Assembly: GCA_015491055.1 (NCBI GenBank)
Contig: WFWP01000013.1
Span: 1-6,977 of the forward strand
DNA length: 6,977 bases
Origin: Patescibacteria group bacterium
GTDB taxonomy: Bacteria; Patescibacteriota; Minisyncoccia; Phycocordibacterales; UBA2100
Direction: 5' to 3'
Translations under genes and position numbers: made by a program
The notes under the pieces: model-generated
The model's input: the letters and a program-made list of their open reading frames with translations, nothing else
The model's database searches: none
Told to the model about the DNA's origin: nothing
Shown here: one piece after another, positions 1 through 6,330 of the stretch
Layout: every line of letters starts with the position of its first letter
Numbering within the stretch: position 1 is the first letter of the stretch

Positions 1-93
1 TAATAAAACCTGACAATAACAAACTTTAAGAAACATACCGAACCGTTTTTGTTATCGCAATAAGCGCATAACAAATATCAAATAAGGGATCGG
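1..93. other. Non-coding left margin, downstream of the epimerase-like gene
   Basis: No convincing coding sequence or RNA gene is seen here. It is AT-rich and holds an imperfect inverted repeat (GTTAT and ATAAC arms, about 51-72) with unequal internal loops. On the minus strand, where transcription from the epimerase-like gene arrives, no T-run follows this hairpin, so I do not call it a terminator. Confidence 0.5.
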
Positions 94-858
94 TTATTTG
101 CAATTAAGTACTCGTCTGAATTCGCGCGCTCGTTGTTTCAAATCCGAAGCAAAAAACAATCCGGATCCTATCGCAAAACGCACTGCTCCCGCAGATTGTA
201 TCGTTCTCACATTTTCCAATTTTACTCCACCATCAACACATAAGGGTAAATTTGTACAATATCGTGATATTGCTTGTAACACGGGCACCAACTTGGGAGA
301 TTGATTTTGACCTCCGTACCCGATTTTTTCTATCCCCATTATTTGCGCATACGCAAAAGGAAATCTCTTCAATCTTTCAATTACTCTTTCAAGATCATCA
401 TCAAGCCCCACACCGAGACCAAAAGACACGCTCTCAAATTCCGATAATGAAAACAATTCAAACAATTTGTTATCATTAATGCTTTTGTAATGCAAAACCG
501 CCCTATGCGGACGAATGGTATGAATAATCGTTGTCCAATTAACGCCGGACAACCAGTCAGTCATCATGTCAAGTTCAAGAATCACATCATCCGGCACAGA
601 CTCTTTTATTGAAATAGCGTCATTCATATCGCCGCTATGTAGATAAGTCTTGCTTTTCACAAAATTACCGTCACATATATCTATTTGTATAAAGTCTACA
701 ACATCTTTTGCAAGATCTATCTTGTTTTTGATTGATGCAAGATCTTGCTCCAAAATCGCGGCTCCTATTTCAATATCTCCATTACATTCATTTCCATATC
801 CATTATTATCATTAAAAATATTTGAAATCTGTTTTTTGACAAAAATATAGTCTTGCAT
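94..858 (-). CDS. Ribulose-phosphate 3-epimerase-like TIM-barrel protein with substituted active-site positions
   Basis: This 254-residue protein resembles ribulose-phosphate 3-epimerase (Rpe), which interconverts ribulose-5-phosphate and xylulose-5-phosphate in the cytoplasmic pentose phosphate pathway. Family landmarks in order are the first strand (IGAAIL, about 31-36), IDICDGNFV (59-67), the phosphate-loop equivalent GYGGQ (180-184), VDGGV (208-212) and GSGLF (231-235). Compared with E. coli Rpe, the Asp equivalents of D35 and D177 are kept (D60, D209). The S10, H33 and H66 positions appear to be Ala, Gln (Q58) and Asp (D97, in LELDMMT where HLM is usual). An Asn-rich extension of about 25 residues precedes the barrel. 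An in-frame TTG at 885 would add nine residues, but it lies upstream of the -10 box, so I chose the ATG at 858. Barrel family is fairly sure; epimerase activity is not. Confidence 0.75.
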   Translation of the reverse strand: MQDYIFVKKQISNIFNDNNGYGNECNGDIEIGAAILEQDLASIKNKIDLAKDVVDFIQIDICDGNFVKSKTYLHSGDMNDAISIKESVPDDVILELDMMTDWLSGVNWTTIIHTIRPHRAVLHYKSINDNKLFELFSLSEFESVSFGLGVGLDDDLERVIERLKRFPFAYAQIMGIEKIGYGGQNQSPKLVPVLQAISRYCTNLPLCVDGGVKLENVRTIQSAGAVRFAIGSGLFFASDLKQRAREFRRVLNCK

Positions 859-865
859 TATCGTG

Positions 866-874
866 ATGATAGCA
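866..874 (-). promoter_or_regulatory. Extended -10 promoter of the epimerase-like gene
   Basis: The minus strand reads TGCTATCAT, an extended -10 (TGn plus TATCAT). Seven bases separate the hexamer from the ATG at 858, so transcription should begin at or next to the start codon. No good -35 is seen, which fits an extended -10 promoter. There is no Shine-Dalgarno sequence. Confidence 0.55.
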
Positions 875-890
875 CAATATTGCAATGTTT

Positions 891-896
891 TATAAA
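891..896 (+). promoter_or_regulatory. -10 box of lepA
   Basis: TATAAA ends nine bases before the ATG at 906. The upstream ATG at 885 precedes this box and would not be in the transcript. The -35 region is weak and overlaps the -10 box of the divergent epimerase-like gene. The call rests mainly on the matching spacing seen at the other genes. Confidence 0.45.
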
Positions 897-905
897 AAAT
901 TCGCC

Positions 906-2705
906 ATGCTTGTTGAAAATAAACATATAAGAAATTTTGCCATTATCGCACACATAGATCATGGAAAAAGCACTTTGTCTGACAGAATGCTGGAAATAAC
1001 GAAAACCGTTGATGCAAGAAAAATGCAAGACCAAGTGTTGGACTCGATGGAACTGGAAAGAGAAAGGGGTATTACCATAAAAATGCAACCTGTGCGCATG
1101 GAATGGGAAAAAGGGGGTGATAAATACATATTAAATTTGATAGACACCCCCGGGCATATAGATTTTGCATATGAGGTTTCCAGAGCATTGAGCGCAATAG
1201 AATGTGCAGTGCTTTTGGTGGACTCAACACAAGGCATGGAAGCGCAAACCATGAGTACGTTATCTGTTGCGAGAAGTTTGGGATTGACAATAATACCTGT
1301 ATTATCAAAAATAGATTCTCCGTTGGCAAGGGTAGATGAAGTTGCGATGGAGGTAGCTTTAACACTGGATATTGACGAAAATAAAATCCTGAAAGTTTCG
1401 GGAAAAACGGGAGAAGGTGTAAAAGAATTGTTAGATGCGATAATAGATAACGCCCCTCCGCCCAAATCTGAAATTACGGAACCCAGGGCGCTCATATTTG
1501 ACTTTAAATATTCTGATCACAAAGGAATTGTGTTGTTTGTAAGAATTACGGACGGTGAAATCAAAAAAAATGACTCGTTAAAATTTGTAGTATCGAAAGA
1601 AAATTTCAAGGCAAATGAGGTGGGTATATTTACGCCGGACGAGACACCCACAAACAGTTTGCAAGCGGGAGAGATAGGATATATAGTTACGGGAATAAAA
1701 AAACCGGGAATTGTCAATGTGGGCGACACGGTATTGTCTCAACGCGGATCGGCCAAGCCGTTACCCGGATACCGAGAACCGGAACCGGTAATTTGGGCAA
1801 GTGTTTATCCGGAGAGTCAAGACGATTTACCTCATTTGAGACATAGTTTGGAAAGATTGAGACTAATGGATTCTTCTTTGTCTTATGAAGAAGAGAACAA
1901 CGGAGTAATGGGCAGGGGATTTAGATGCGGTTTTTTGGGTATGTTGCACATGGAGATAATAACCGAAAGATTGAGAAGGGAATTTAACCTTGAACTGATT
2001 GTTACAATGCCCACAACGGTGTATGAAGTTACATACAAAAATGGGAATGTGGAAGAAATATATTCTCCAATCCGTTTTCCGGACGAAGGTCTTTACCAAA
2101 CTGTTCGTGAACCGTGGGCGAAGGTTGAAATTATAGTTCCGGGTGAACATATAAGCGGAGTTGTTCAATTATTGCATGAACATGAAGCTGAAATTATTGA
2201 TACGCAAACGGTAACAGATGGTCGTACAAAATTGATTGCGGAAATGTCCATTCGCGAAATGATGAGAAACTTTTTTGATAAATTGAAGAATATATCCAGC
2301 GGTTTTGCGTCTTTATCATACAAACACGCCGGATTGCGTAAGGCAAATGTTATAAGATTGGATATACTCATTGCCGAACAAATCAACCCCGCATTTACTC
2401 GCATAGTGTCAAAATCGCGCATCAGAGAAGAAAGTGAAAAAATTGTTGAACAACTTGAAAAGGAGTTGCCGAGACAACAATTTGTTTTAAAAATACAAGC
2501 GAAAGCGGGTGGCAAAATAATAGCAAGCAGGAGGAAAAGCGCGTTAAGAAAAGATGTTACCGCCAAATTGTATGGAGGAGATGTTACGAGAAAGAAAAAA
2601 TTGCTTGAAAAACAAAAGAAGGGCAAGAAATTGGCGCTGGCTCGCGGTACGGGATCTATACACATACCGCACAATGTATTTATTAAAATATTGAGACATG
2701 AGTAA
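906..2705 (+). CDS. lepA: Elongation factor 4 (LepA), ribosomal back-translocase-type GTPase
   Basis: LepA/EF4 is a translational GTPase that binds the ribosome and remodels stalled or misplaced tRNA states. The 599 residues match the usual family length. The G domain shows G1 AHIDHGKST (15-23), G2 around RGITI (54-58), G3 DTPGH (80-84), G4 SKID (134-137) and G5 SGK (165-167). Domain II and the EF-G-like domains follow, with the family block GFRCGFLGMLHMEI (338-351). The LepA-specific C-terminal domain has LRKDVTAKLYGGDVTRKKKLLEKQ (547-570) and ends near the usual IPxxxF segment. G4 is normally NKID and G5 usually SAK, so both guanine-recognition loops are altered here. The ATG at 885 would add seven residues but lies before the -10 box; the family normally begins just before IRNFxIIAHIDHG, which supports 906. 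No Shine-Dalgarno sequence precedes it. Confidence 0.97.
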   Translation: MLVENKHIRNFAIIAHIDHGKSTLSDRMLEITKTVDARKMQDQVLDSMELERERGITIKMQPVRMEWEKGGDKYILNLIDTPGHIDFAYEVSRALSAIECAVLLVDSTQGMEAQTMSTLSVARSLGLTIIPVLSKIDSPLARVDEVAMEVALTLDIDENKILKVSGKTGEGVKELLDAIIDNAPPPKSEITEPRALIFDFKYSDHKGIVLFVRITDGEIKKNDSLKFVVSKENFKANEVGIFTPDETPTNSLQAGEIGYIVTGIKKPGIVNVGDTVLSQRGSAKPLPGYREPEPVIWASVYPESQDDLPHLRHSLERLRLMDSSLSYEEENNGVMGRGFRCGFLGMLHMEIITERLRREFNLELIVTMPTTVYEVTYKNGNVEEIYSPIRFPDEGLYQTVREPWAKVEIIVPGEHISGVVQLLHEHEAEIIDTQTVTDGRTKLIAEMSIREMMRNFFDKLKNISSGFASLSYKHAGLRKANVIRLDILIAEQINPAFTRIVSKSRIREESEKIVEQLEKELPRQQFVLKIQAKAGGKIIASRRKSALRKDVTAKLYGGDVTRKKKLLEKQKKGKKLALARGTGSIHIPHNVFIKILRHE

Positions 2706-2711
2706 TCCGCA

Positions 2712-2770
2712 CTTTTTCTTTTCTTAACCCTCACTTACAAAGTGTTAAAGGATTAATGAAGGAAAAAGCG
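2712..2770. repeat. Quasi-palindromic intergenic repeat, copy 1
   Basis: Beginning seven bases after the lepA stop, outer arms CTTTTTC (2712-2718) and GAAAAAG (2762-2768) enclose TTAA (2724-2727) with TTAA (2745-2748) and an inner hairpin CACTT-ACA-AAGTG (2732-2744). The segment 2713-2754 aligns with 4309-4351, with seven mismatches and one gap in about 43 positions by eye. No T-run follows the inner hairpin on either strand, so it is not a standard intrinsic terminator. It could be a dispersed repeat or a processed 3' end structure. Confidence 0.5.
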
Positions 2771-2885
2771 TTGCAACAGCGCGATTGCGAGTTTAAGATT
2801 CCGAACGAATTTCTTGAACCGGGAAATCTTTTGTAAAAATATTCGTCATGATGGTCTTGTGCCCAACTTTCTTATCTTGTTAAGA

Positions 2886-2916
2886 TTGACAAAATATTGA
2901 GTAAATATGATATAAT
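2886..2916 (+). promoter_or_regulatory. Promoter of the S41 protease gene
   Basis: A consensus -35 TTGACA (2886-2891) is followed by an extended -10, TGA plus TATAAT (2908-2916). The spacer is 19 bases, longer than the optimum, which the extended -10 may offset. The -10 ends nine bases before the ATG at 2926. A small inverted repeat, ATCTT-GTT-AAGAT (2874-2886), touches the -35 and could be an operator, though this is speculative. Confidence 0.75.
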
Positions 2917-2925
2917 CTCGTGGCT

Positions 2926-4227
2926 ATGCTTTATTCATATCTGAAAAAATTATATTCTTTGTTCAAGAATAAACACACTTACTTTGCAGTCATATTACTT
3001 GTAACGGTATTTTTGTCAGGTGTATTTGTGGGGGCCAAAAAAATAGGATATGAATACCTGCCCGAAAAATTTAGCGCCTCGCTGTACACCGGGGCGCCTT
3101 CAAATATAGACATGACTCCCGTTTGGAAAGTTTGGAATATACTTGAAGACCGATTTGTTCCTGCCATCAATGATGAAAATTCAAAAAATTTAAGCGAAGA
3201 ACAAAAACGACAAAATAAAATCTGGGGTATGGCCCAAGGATTGGCATCAAGTATGGATGACCCGTATACCGTATTTCTGCCTCCGAGCGACACCGAAATA
3301 TTTGAAGATGATATCAGCGGATCATTTGAAGGTGTGGGCATGATGATAGGAATACGAGATGGAATTCTTACCGTTATATCTCCTTTGAAGGATACTCCCG
3401 CTTTTAAGGCGGGCATAAAAGCCAAAGATAGGATACTGAAAATAGATGGAAAATCCACAAAGGGCATGAGCGTAGATGATGCGGTGAAAAAAATCCGCGG
3501 CCCGAAAGGTACAAAGATTAAATTTGAAATATTGAGAGAAGGTGTCGGCACGCTTGACATTGAAGTTGAAAGAGGTGTTATAGAAATACCGACAATAAGA
3601 ACAAAAATTTTACCCACTGGAGAGTTCGTAATAGAACTATTGCAATTCAGCGCAAACGCGCCGAAATTGTTTGCGAAAGCGATTAAGGAATTCACTGAAT
3701 ACGGAGGCAATAAATTGATAATAGATTTGCGTGGCAATCCCGGGGGATATTTGGGGGCTTCCGTCGATATAGCCAGTTGGTTCTTGCCAAAAGGATCATT
3801 GGTGGTTGTTGAAGATTATAGAAAAAAAGGCGAAAGAATTGAACACAGGAGCAAGGGATTTGGAATGTTTGACGATAATTTGAAATTGGTTATTTTAGTT
3901 GACAAGGGCTCGGCATCGGCAAGCGAAATTCTTGCGGGGGCACTCAAAGAACACGGTATTGCGACTCTGATAGGAACCAACACATTTGGTAAGGGATCGG
4001 TTCAAGAATTGGTGCATATTACCGACGACACATCATTGAAAGTTACGGTAGCTCATTGGTTGTTGAAAGGTAATACAAGCATCAGTACGGACGGCATAGA
4101 ACCGGATATAAAAGTTGATCTTGAAAAAATCCTGCAACGCGAAAATAAAAACGAATTTTCAGAAAATGAAGATCCCATATTGGAGAAAGCGGTTGAATTT
4201 TTCAAAAAAGGCAAGGTACAAGAGTAG
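2926..4227 (+). CDS. Membrane-anchored C-terminal processing protease (PDZ-S41 family, CtpA/Prc-like)
   Basis: S41 proteases cut near the C-termini of envelope proteins using a Ser-Lys pair. In the 433-residue product, a basic N-terminus leads into one hydrophobic helix (about 18-38), giving an N-in anchor with the protease outside the membrane. Next come the cap region (DDPYTVFLPP, about 111-120), a PDZ domain (about 128-218, with GVGMMIG) and the S41 core with LIIDLRGNPGGYL (264-276). Catalytic Ser is most likely S331, the middle Ser of GSASASEI, and Lys is K356 in FGKG; their 25-residue spacing matches known family members. No peptidoglycan-binding domain is visible. A GTG at 2920 is the only other in-frame start after the TGA at 2908, but it lies three bases after the -10 and would precede the transcript. 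Closest named groups are CtpA and CtpB; the substrate is unknown. Confidence 0.93.
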   Translation: MLYSYLKKLYSLFKNKHTYFAVILLVTVFLSGVFVGAKKIGYEYLPEKFSASLYTGAPSNIDMTPVWKVWNILEDRFVPAINDENSKNLSEEQKRQNKIWGMAQGLASSMDDPYTVFLPPSDTEIFEDDISGSFEGVGMMIGIRDGILTVISPLKDTPAFKAGIKAKDRILKIDGKSTKGMSVDDAVKKIRGPKGTKIKFEILREGVGTLDIEVERGVIEIPTIRTKILPTGEFVIELLQFSANAPKLFAKAIKEFTEYGGNKLIIDLRGNPGGYLGASVDIASWFLPKGSLVVVEDYRKKGERIEHRSKGFGMFDDNLKLVILVDKGSASASEILAGALKEHGIATLIGTNTFGKGSVQELVHITDDTSLKVTVAHWLLKGNTSISTDGIEPDIKVDLEKILQRENKNEFSENEDPILEKAVEFFKKGKVQE

Positions 4228-4308
4228 ATAACTTCATACACAACTCACAACAATGTCTCTGTTACAATGTAAAATCGCAAAACCATTCGCTCCGATGAGT
4301 CATACCAA

Positions 4309-4351
4309 TTTTTCCTTCCTTAAACCTTCACTTATAAAATATTGAAGGATT
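4309..4351. repeat. Intergenic repeat, copy 2 (diverged)
   Basis: This segment aligns with 2713-2754 at about 80 percent by eye. It carries its own inverted repeat, CCTTCA (4325-4330) and TGAAGG (4343-4348). It lies 81 bases after the protease stop, in the region between that gene and the rnpB terminator. Both copies follow plus-strand genes. The rest of 4228-4409 shows no gene I can support. Confidence 0.45.
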
Positions 4352-4409
4352 TGTTGTAACGGTCTTGCACCAAATGTAAATGAGTTCAAGTAAAGGTCTT
4401 ACGCATATT

Positions 4410-4437
4410 GCAAAAACGGGCACATGCCCGTTTTTGC
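4410..4437 (-). terminator. Bidirectional intrinsic terminator between rnpB and the protease gene
   Basis: Perfect 13-bp arms (4410-4422 and 4425-4437) form a hairpin with a GGGC/GCCC core and a two-base gap, effectively a four-base loop. A five-base A tract on one flank and a five-base T tract on the other let it act in both directions. On the minus strand it starts one base after the end of helix P1 of the RNase P RNA, so it should end the rnpB transcript. On the plus strand it could end the convergent protease transcript. Confidence 0.85.
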
Positions 4438-4438
4438 A

Positions 4439-4871
4439 GCTTGCGCTCATAAGCCGGATTCTGTTTCAATGGTCATTTATCTGGGACGCATGTTACCATA
4501 CGCCTCTTGCGGCACTCCGTGTCAAACACGGCTCGGCCTTGCACACAGGTAAGGATTTTGCCGTTTCACCCTTCGATTTCGCGCAATAAATCACGCTTAT
4601 ACGAAGACTTATCCGTTTCCGGATACCGTCACCTCTCGGTTATCGGCGTCTCTGTTCGCACCTCTACGGTTACCCGCGACGGGCGTTACCCGCTACCGTG
4701 CTCCCGACCTCGCTTTTGGCGCCAAGTTAAATTGATTTTTGCATGAATGGTAAGCAAACGTGCGATATGCGAATAAACGATTCCGAGCACCAAAAGCGAG
4801 GTCGGGGTGTGTCCGGACTTTCCTCATGCCGCAAATAACTCGTCTGCGGCACGCGACCAATCCGCGCAAGC
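4439..4871 (-). ncRNA. rnpB: RNase P RNA (bacterial, type A-like core), with an inserted stem-loop
   Basis: This is the catalytic RNA that trims 5' leaders from pre-tRNAs, with the small protein RnpA. The minus strand shows the diagnostic P4 5' strand GAGGAAAGTCCGGAC (4825-4811) and the matching 3' region CAGAATCCGGCTTAT near the end. Helix P1 is GCTTGCGC (4871-4864) with GCGCAAGC (4446-4439). Also visible are P2 TGGTC with GACCA, a P3 hairpin (4852-4845 with 4833-4826), P8/P9-type hairpins each with a GTAA loop (about 4697-4668), GAACAGAG (4657-4650), a stem with a GAAA tetraloop (4625-4610) and a stem with a GCAA tetraloop (4513-4502). The 433-base length is on the large side because of the insertion at 4703-4806. 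Ends are set by P1; the primary transcript probably extends through the terminator and is trimmed. Confidence 0.96.
4703..4806 (-). other. Long stem-loop inserted in the RNase P RNA after P5
   Basis: A 17-bp perfect stem (4806-4790 with 4719-4703) extends by about four more pairs, including two G-U pairs, and encloses an AT-rich loop of about 60 bases. It sits directly after the P5 strand (ACACAC, pairing with GTGTG near 4546-4542) and before the P7-P9 region, where type A RNAs have only a short J5/6-P6 segment. The loop has no open reading frame of note and no intron hallmarks that I can see. Confidence 0.75.
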
Positions 4872-4878
4872 CGGATTA

Positions 4879-4907
4879 AGTATATACTTTTTATTAAGGT
4901 TAAACAA
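4879..4907 (-). promoter_or_regulatory. Promoter of rnpB
   Basis: On the minus strand a -35 TTGTTT (4907-4902) and a -10 TATACT (4884-4879) are separated by 17 bases. Seven bases lie between the -10 and the first base of helix P1 at 4871, which places the RNA 5' end where transcription should start. The promoter lies in the 76-base gap after ftsA. No terminator is seen in that gap, so some read-through from ftsA is possible. Confidence 0.75.
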
Positions 4908-4947
4908 GATATCCGCGTAAATGAGACGAATTTGGTCAATACCCTTG

Positions 4948-6102
4948 TTAGGGTAACAATTGTTTGAGCCAACATGTTACTTTTTCAAAGATATTATACA
5001 ATAATGAAACGACTCGTCTCTCGCTTATATCCTTTGCGCCCCATATACACAAACCGTACGCAATCATAAACTCGGGCTTATTCGCGATCTTTGCATCTTT
5101 TATGTCAATTTTTTTTGCGGGTAATTTCATCACGCTTTTGGCAATTTCTTCAATGTAAGGTATCTTGCTTCCTCCGCCAACTATTAAAACCCCTGCCGGA
5201 AACATTGATGTGTCAAGTTGTTCTTCTTTAAAAAACTCTTTTACACTTGATAAAATTTGACGCACGGATTTTCGTATGATGTTTTCCGCGGACTTTTGAT
5301 GTTTTTTATCTTTAACAGGTTGTCCTTCTTTTATATTTTTAGCCTCTTCGGGGGCAACTTGCAATCCTACCGCCAACGCATTGGTGATGTCCTTTGATCC
5401 CACGGGTAAAATTTTCAATGCAATAGGTGTGTTGTTTTCATAAATTACAATATCTGTACTTTCATCACCTATATCCAACAATATGCATCCTTGCATTCTT
5501 TGCGGTAAATTCAACGATGCGAAACTTGACGCCAGGGGACCCGCGGTTACATCAACAACCTCAACCCCCGCCTCTTCAACCGCATTTATAAAATCGTCAA
5601 TATGCTTCTCCAAAGCGTTTACCAACATAACCTTATATTCCAGTTTGGACCCTTTCATTCCGACAGGATCTCCCAGTACGAGCTCATTGTCTACAAACGA
5701 ACATATTGGAATTTCATGTATCACTTTTTTATTTATCAAACCTTTCTCAGATCTGCGAGATGCATCAGATAATGCGGAGTCTATATCGTATTGAGAGATA
5801 ACGGCCTCACTGTTTTTGATGTAAGAAGAACCGCGTCCTATAATTCCGGATAAACTTATTCCTCCTATGGACAAATACGCGCGCTCGGGTCTGACTCTTG
5901 CGGTTTTAACCACATTGTCCAACGCTTTAGCAACACTATCAGATACGGATTTTACATCAATTATGTATCCGTTTTTCATACCTGCGGACGAATACGATCC
6001 TGTTCCCAATACTTTCATGGAACCATCCGACGCAAGCTCTGACACCACAATCTTCACGGAATCCGTACCCAAATCTATTCCCGTAATTATCTCTCTTCGC
6101 AT
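4948..6102 (-). CDS. ftsA: Cell division protein FtsA (actin-like FtsZ membrane tether)
   Basis: FtsA is an actin-fold ATPase that anchors FtsZ filaments to the membrane and recruits the divisome. The 384-residue protein has the phosphate-1 motif DLGTDSVKI (10-18), the FtsA-specific SHS2/1C subdomain (about 85-165), phosphate-2 LLDIGDESTDI (208-218) and the adenosine motif GVLIVGGGSKI (304-314). The last 20 residues (SLLYNIFEKVTCWLKQLLP) form a likely amphipathic membrane-targeting helix, the expected FtsA C-terminus, which argues against DnaK, MreB or PilM. It is slightly shorter than E. coli FtsA (about 420). The expected downstream partner ftsZ is absent: rnpB follows on the same strand. 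The ATG at 6102 fits the usual N-terminus and follows a strong -10 by eight bases; there is no Shine-Dalgarno sequence. Confidence 0.93.
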   Translation of the reverse strand: MRREIITGIDLGTDSVKIVVSELASDGSMKVLGTGSYSSAGMKNGYIIDVKSVSDSVAKALDNVVKTARVRPERAYLSIGGISLSGIIGRGSSYIKNSEAVISQYDIDSALSDASRRSEKGLINKKVIHEIPICSFVDNELVLGDPVGMKGSKLEYKVMLVNALEKHIDDFINAVEEAGVEVVDVTAGPLASSFASLNLPQRMQGCILLDIGDESTDIVIYENNTPIALKILPVGSKDITNALAVGLQVAPEEAKNIKEGQPVKDKKHQKSAENIIRKSVRQILSSVKEFFKEEQLDTSMFPAGVLIVGGGSKIPYIEEIAKSVMKLPAKKIDIKDAKIANKPEFMIAYGLCIWGAKDISERRVVSLLYNIFEKVTCWLKQLLP

Positions 6103-6110
6103 ATGGGAGT

Positions 6111-6119
6111 ATTATAACA
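6111..6119 (-). promoter_or_regulatory. Extended -10 promoter of ftsA
   Basis: The minus strand reads TGTTATAAT, a consensus extended -10, with eight bases before the ATG at 6102. The -35 position 17 bases upstream has only a weak match (TAAGGT) and is covered by the inverted repeat at 6127-6142. The predicted transcript start is at or within two bases of the start codon. Confidence 0.75.
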
Positions 6120-6126
6120 TGTAAAG

Positions 6127-6142
6127 TGTTAAGACCTTAACA
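6127..6142. promoter_or_regulatory. Inverted repeat over the ftsA -35 position, possible operator
   Basis: The two arms TGTTAAG and CTTAACA are exact inverted repeats separated by two bases, 16 bases in all. They lie where RNA polymerase would contact the -35 region of ftsA. A dimeric repressor or activator site is a reasonable inference. No regulator is encoded in the window. Confidence 0.4.
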
Positions 6143-6234
6143 AAAGACAAATATGAAGTAAATCCCGTGAATTTTGACTCCGTTTTGCTTACCGAATTTG
6201 TGTTTTTATGATTTTCTTCGGTTCAACTCTCATA

Positions 6235-6268
6235 TGTGACTTATGTTAACTTAAACAAAAGTGTCACA
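6235..6268. repeat. Spaced inverted repeat in the ftsA-lysS intergenic region
   Basis: TGTGAC (6235-6240) and GTCACA (6263-6268) are exact inverted six-base arms, 22 bases apart, with the palindrome GTTAAC (6245-6250) between them and CACATGTG (6267-6274) overlapping the right arm. The half-sites resemble CRP-type halves, but the spacing is too wide for a single such site. The rest of 6143-6293 shows no gene I can support. Confidence 0.25.
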
Positions 6269-6293
6269 CATGTGGTGAAGTATTCAGATAAAA

Positions 6294-6321
6294 TTGCCAA
6301 ATATAACAAATGTGGCATAAT
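6294..6321 (+). promoter_or_regulatory. Promoter of lysS
   Basis: A -35 TTGCCA (6294-6299, five of six consensus) and a -10 CATAAT (6316-6321) are 16 bases apart, and TG one base before the hexamer makes it an extended -10. The -10 ends nine bases before the ATG at 6331. Confidence 0.65.
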
Positions 6322-6330
6322 TCAAAAACC

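Noticed and set aside
959..1495. Minus-strand open frame of 178 codons inside lepA
   Set aside because: It is a frame shadow of lepA; the translation is low in diversity and has no family motif.
2724..2750. Hairpin after lepA as an intrinsic terminator
   Set aside because: The stem is AT-rich with a four-base bulge, and the bases after it are AAAGG rather than a T-run; the T-rich tract comes before it.
2979..3737. Minus-strand open frame of 252 codons inside the S41 protease gene
   Set aside because: It mirrors the protease coding frame; the plus-strand protein has clear catalytic and PDZ motifs.
4380..4746. Plus-strand open frames over the RNase P RNA region
   Set aside because: They lie antisense to rnpB, whose conserved motifs and helices explain the sequence; the translations show no recognisable domain.
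2873..4911. TATCTTGTT upstream of both the protease and rnpB promoters as a shared activator site
   Set aside because: In rnpB it overlaps the -35 while in the protease gene it lies further upstream; nine bases of AT-rich similarity in two places is weak.
4941..4954. Small hairpin ACCCT-TGTT-AGGGT at the end of ftsA as a terminator
   Set aside because: Only five base pairs, it includes the stop codon in its loop, and no T-run follows on the minus strand.
6217..6232. GGTTCAACTCT resembling a tRNA T-arm
   Set aside because: No acceptor, D or anticodon arms fit upstream, and the T stem does not pair.
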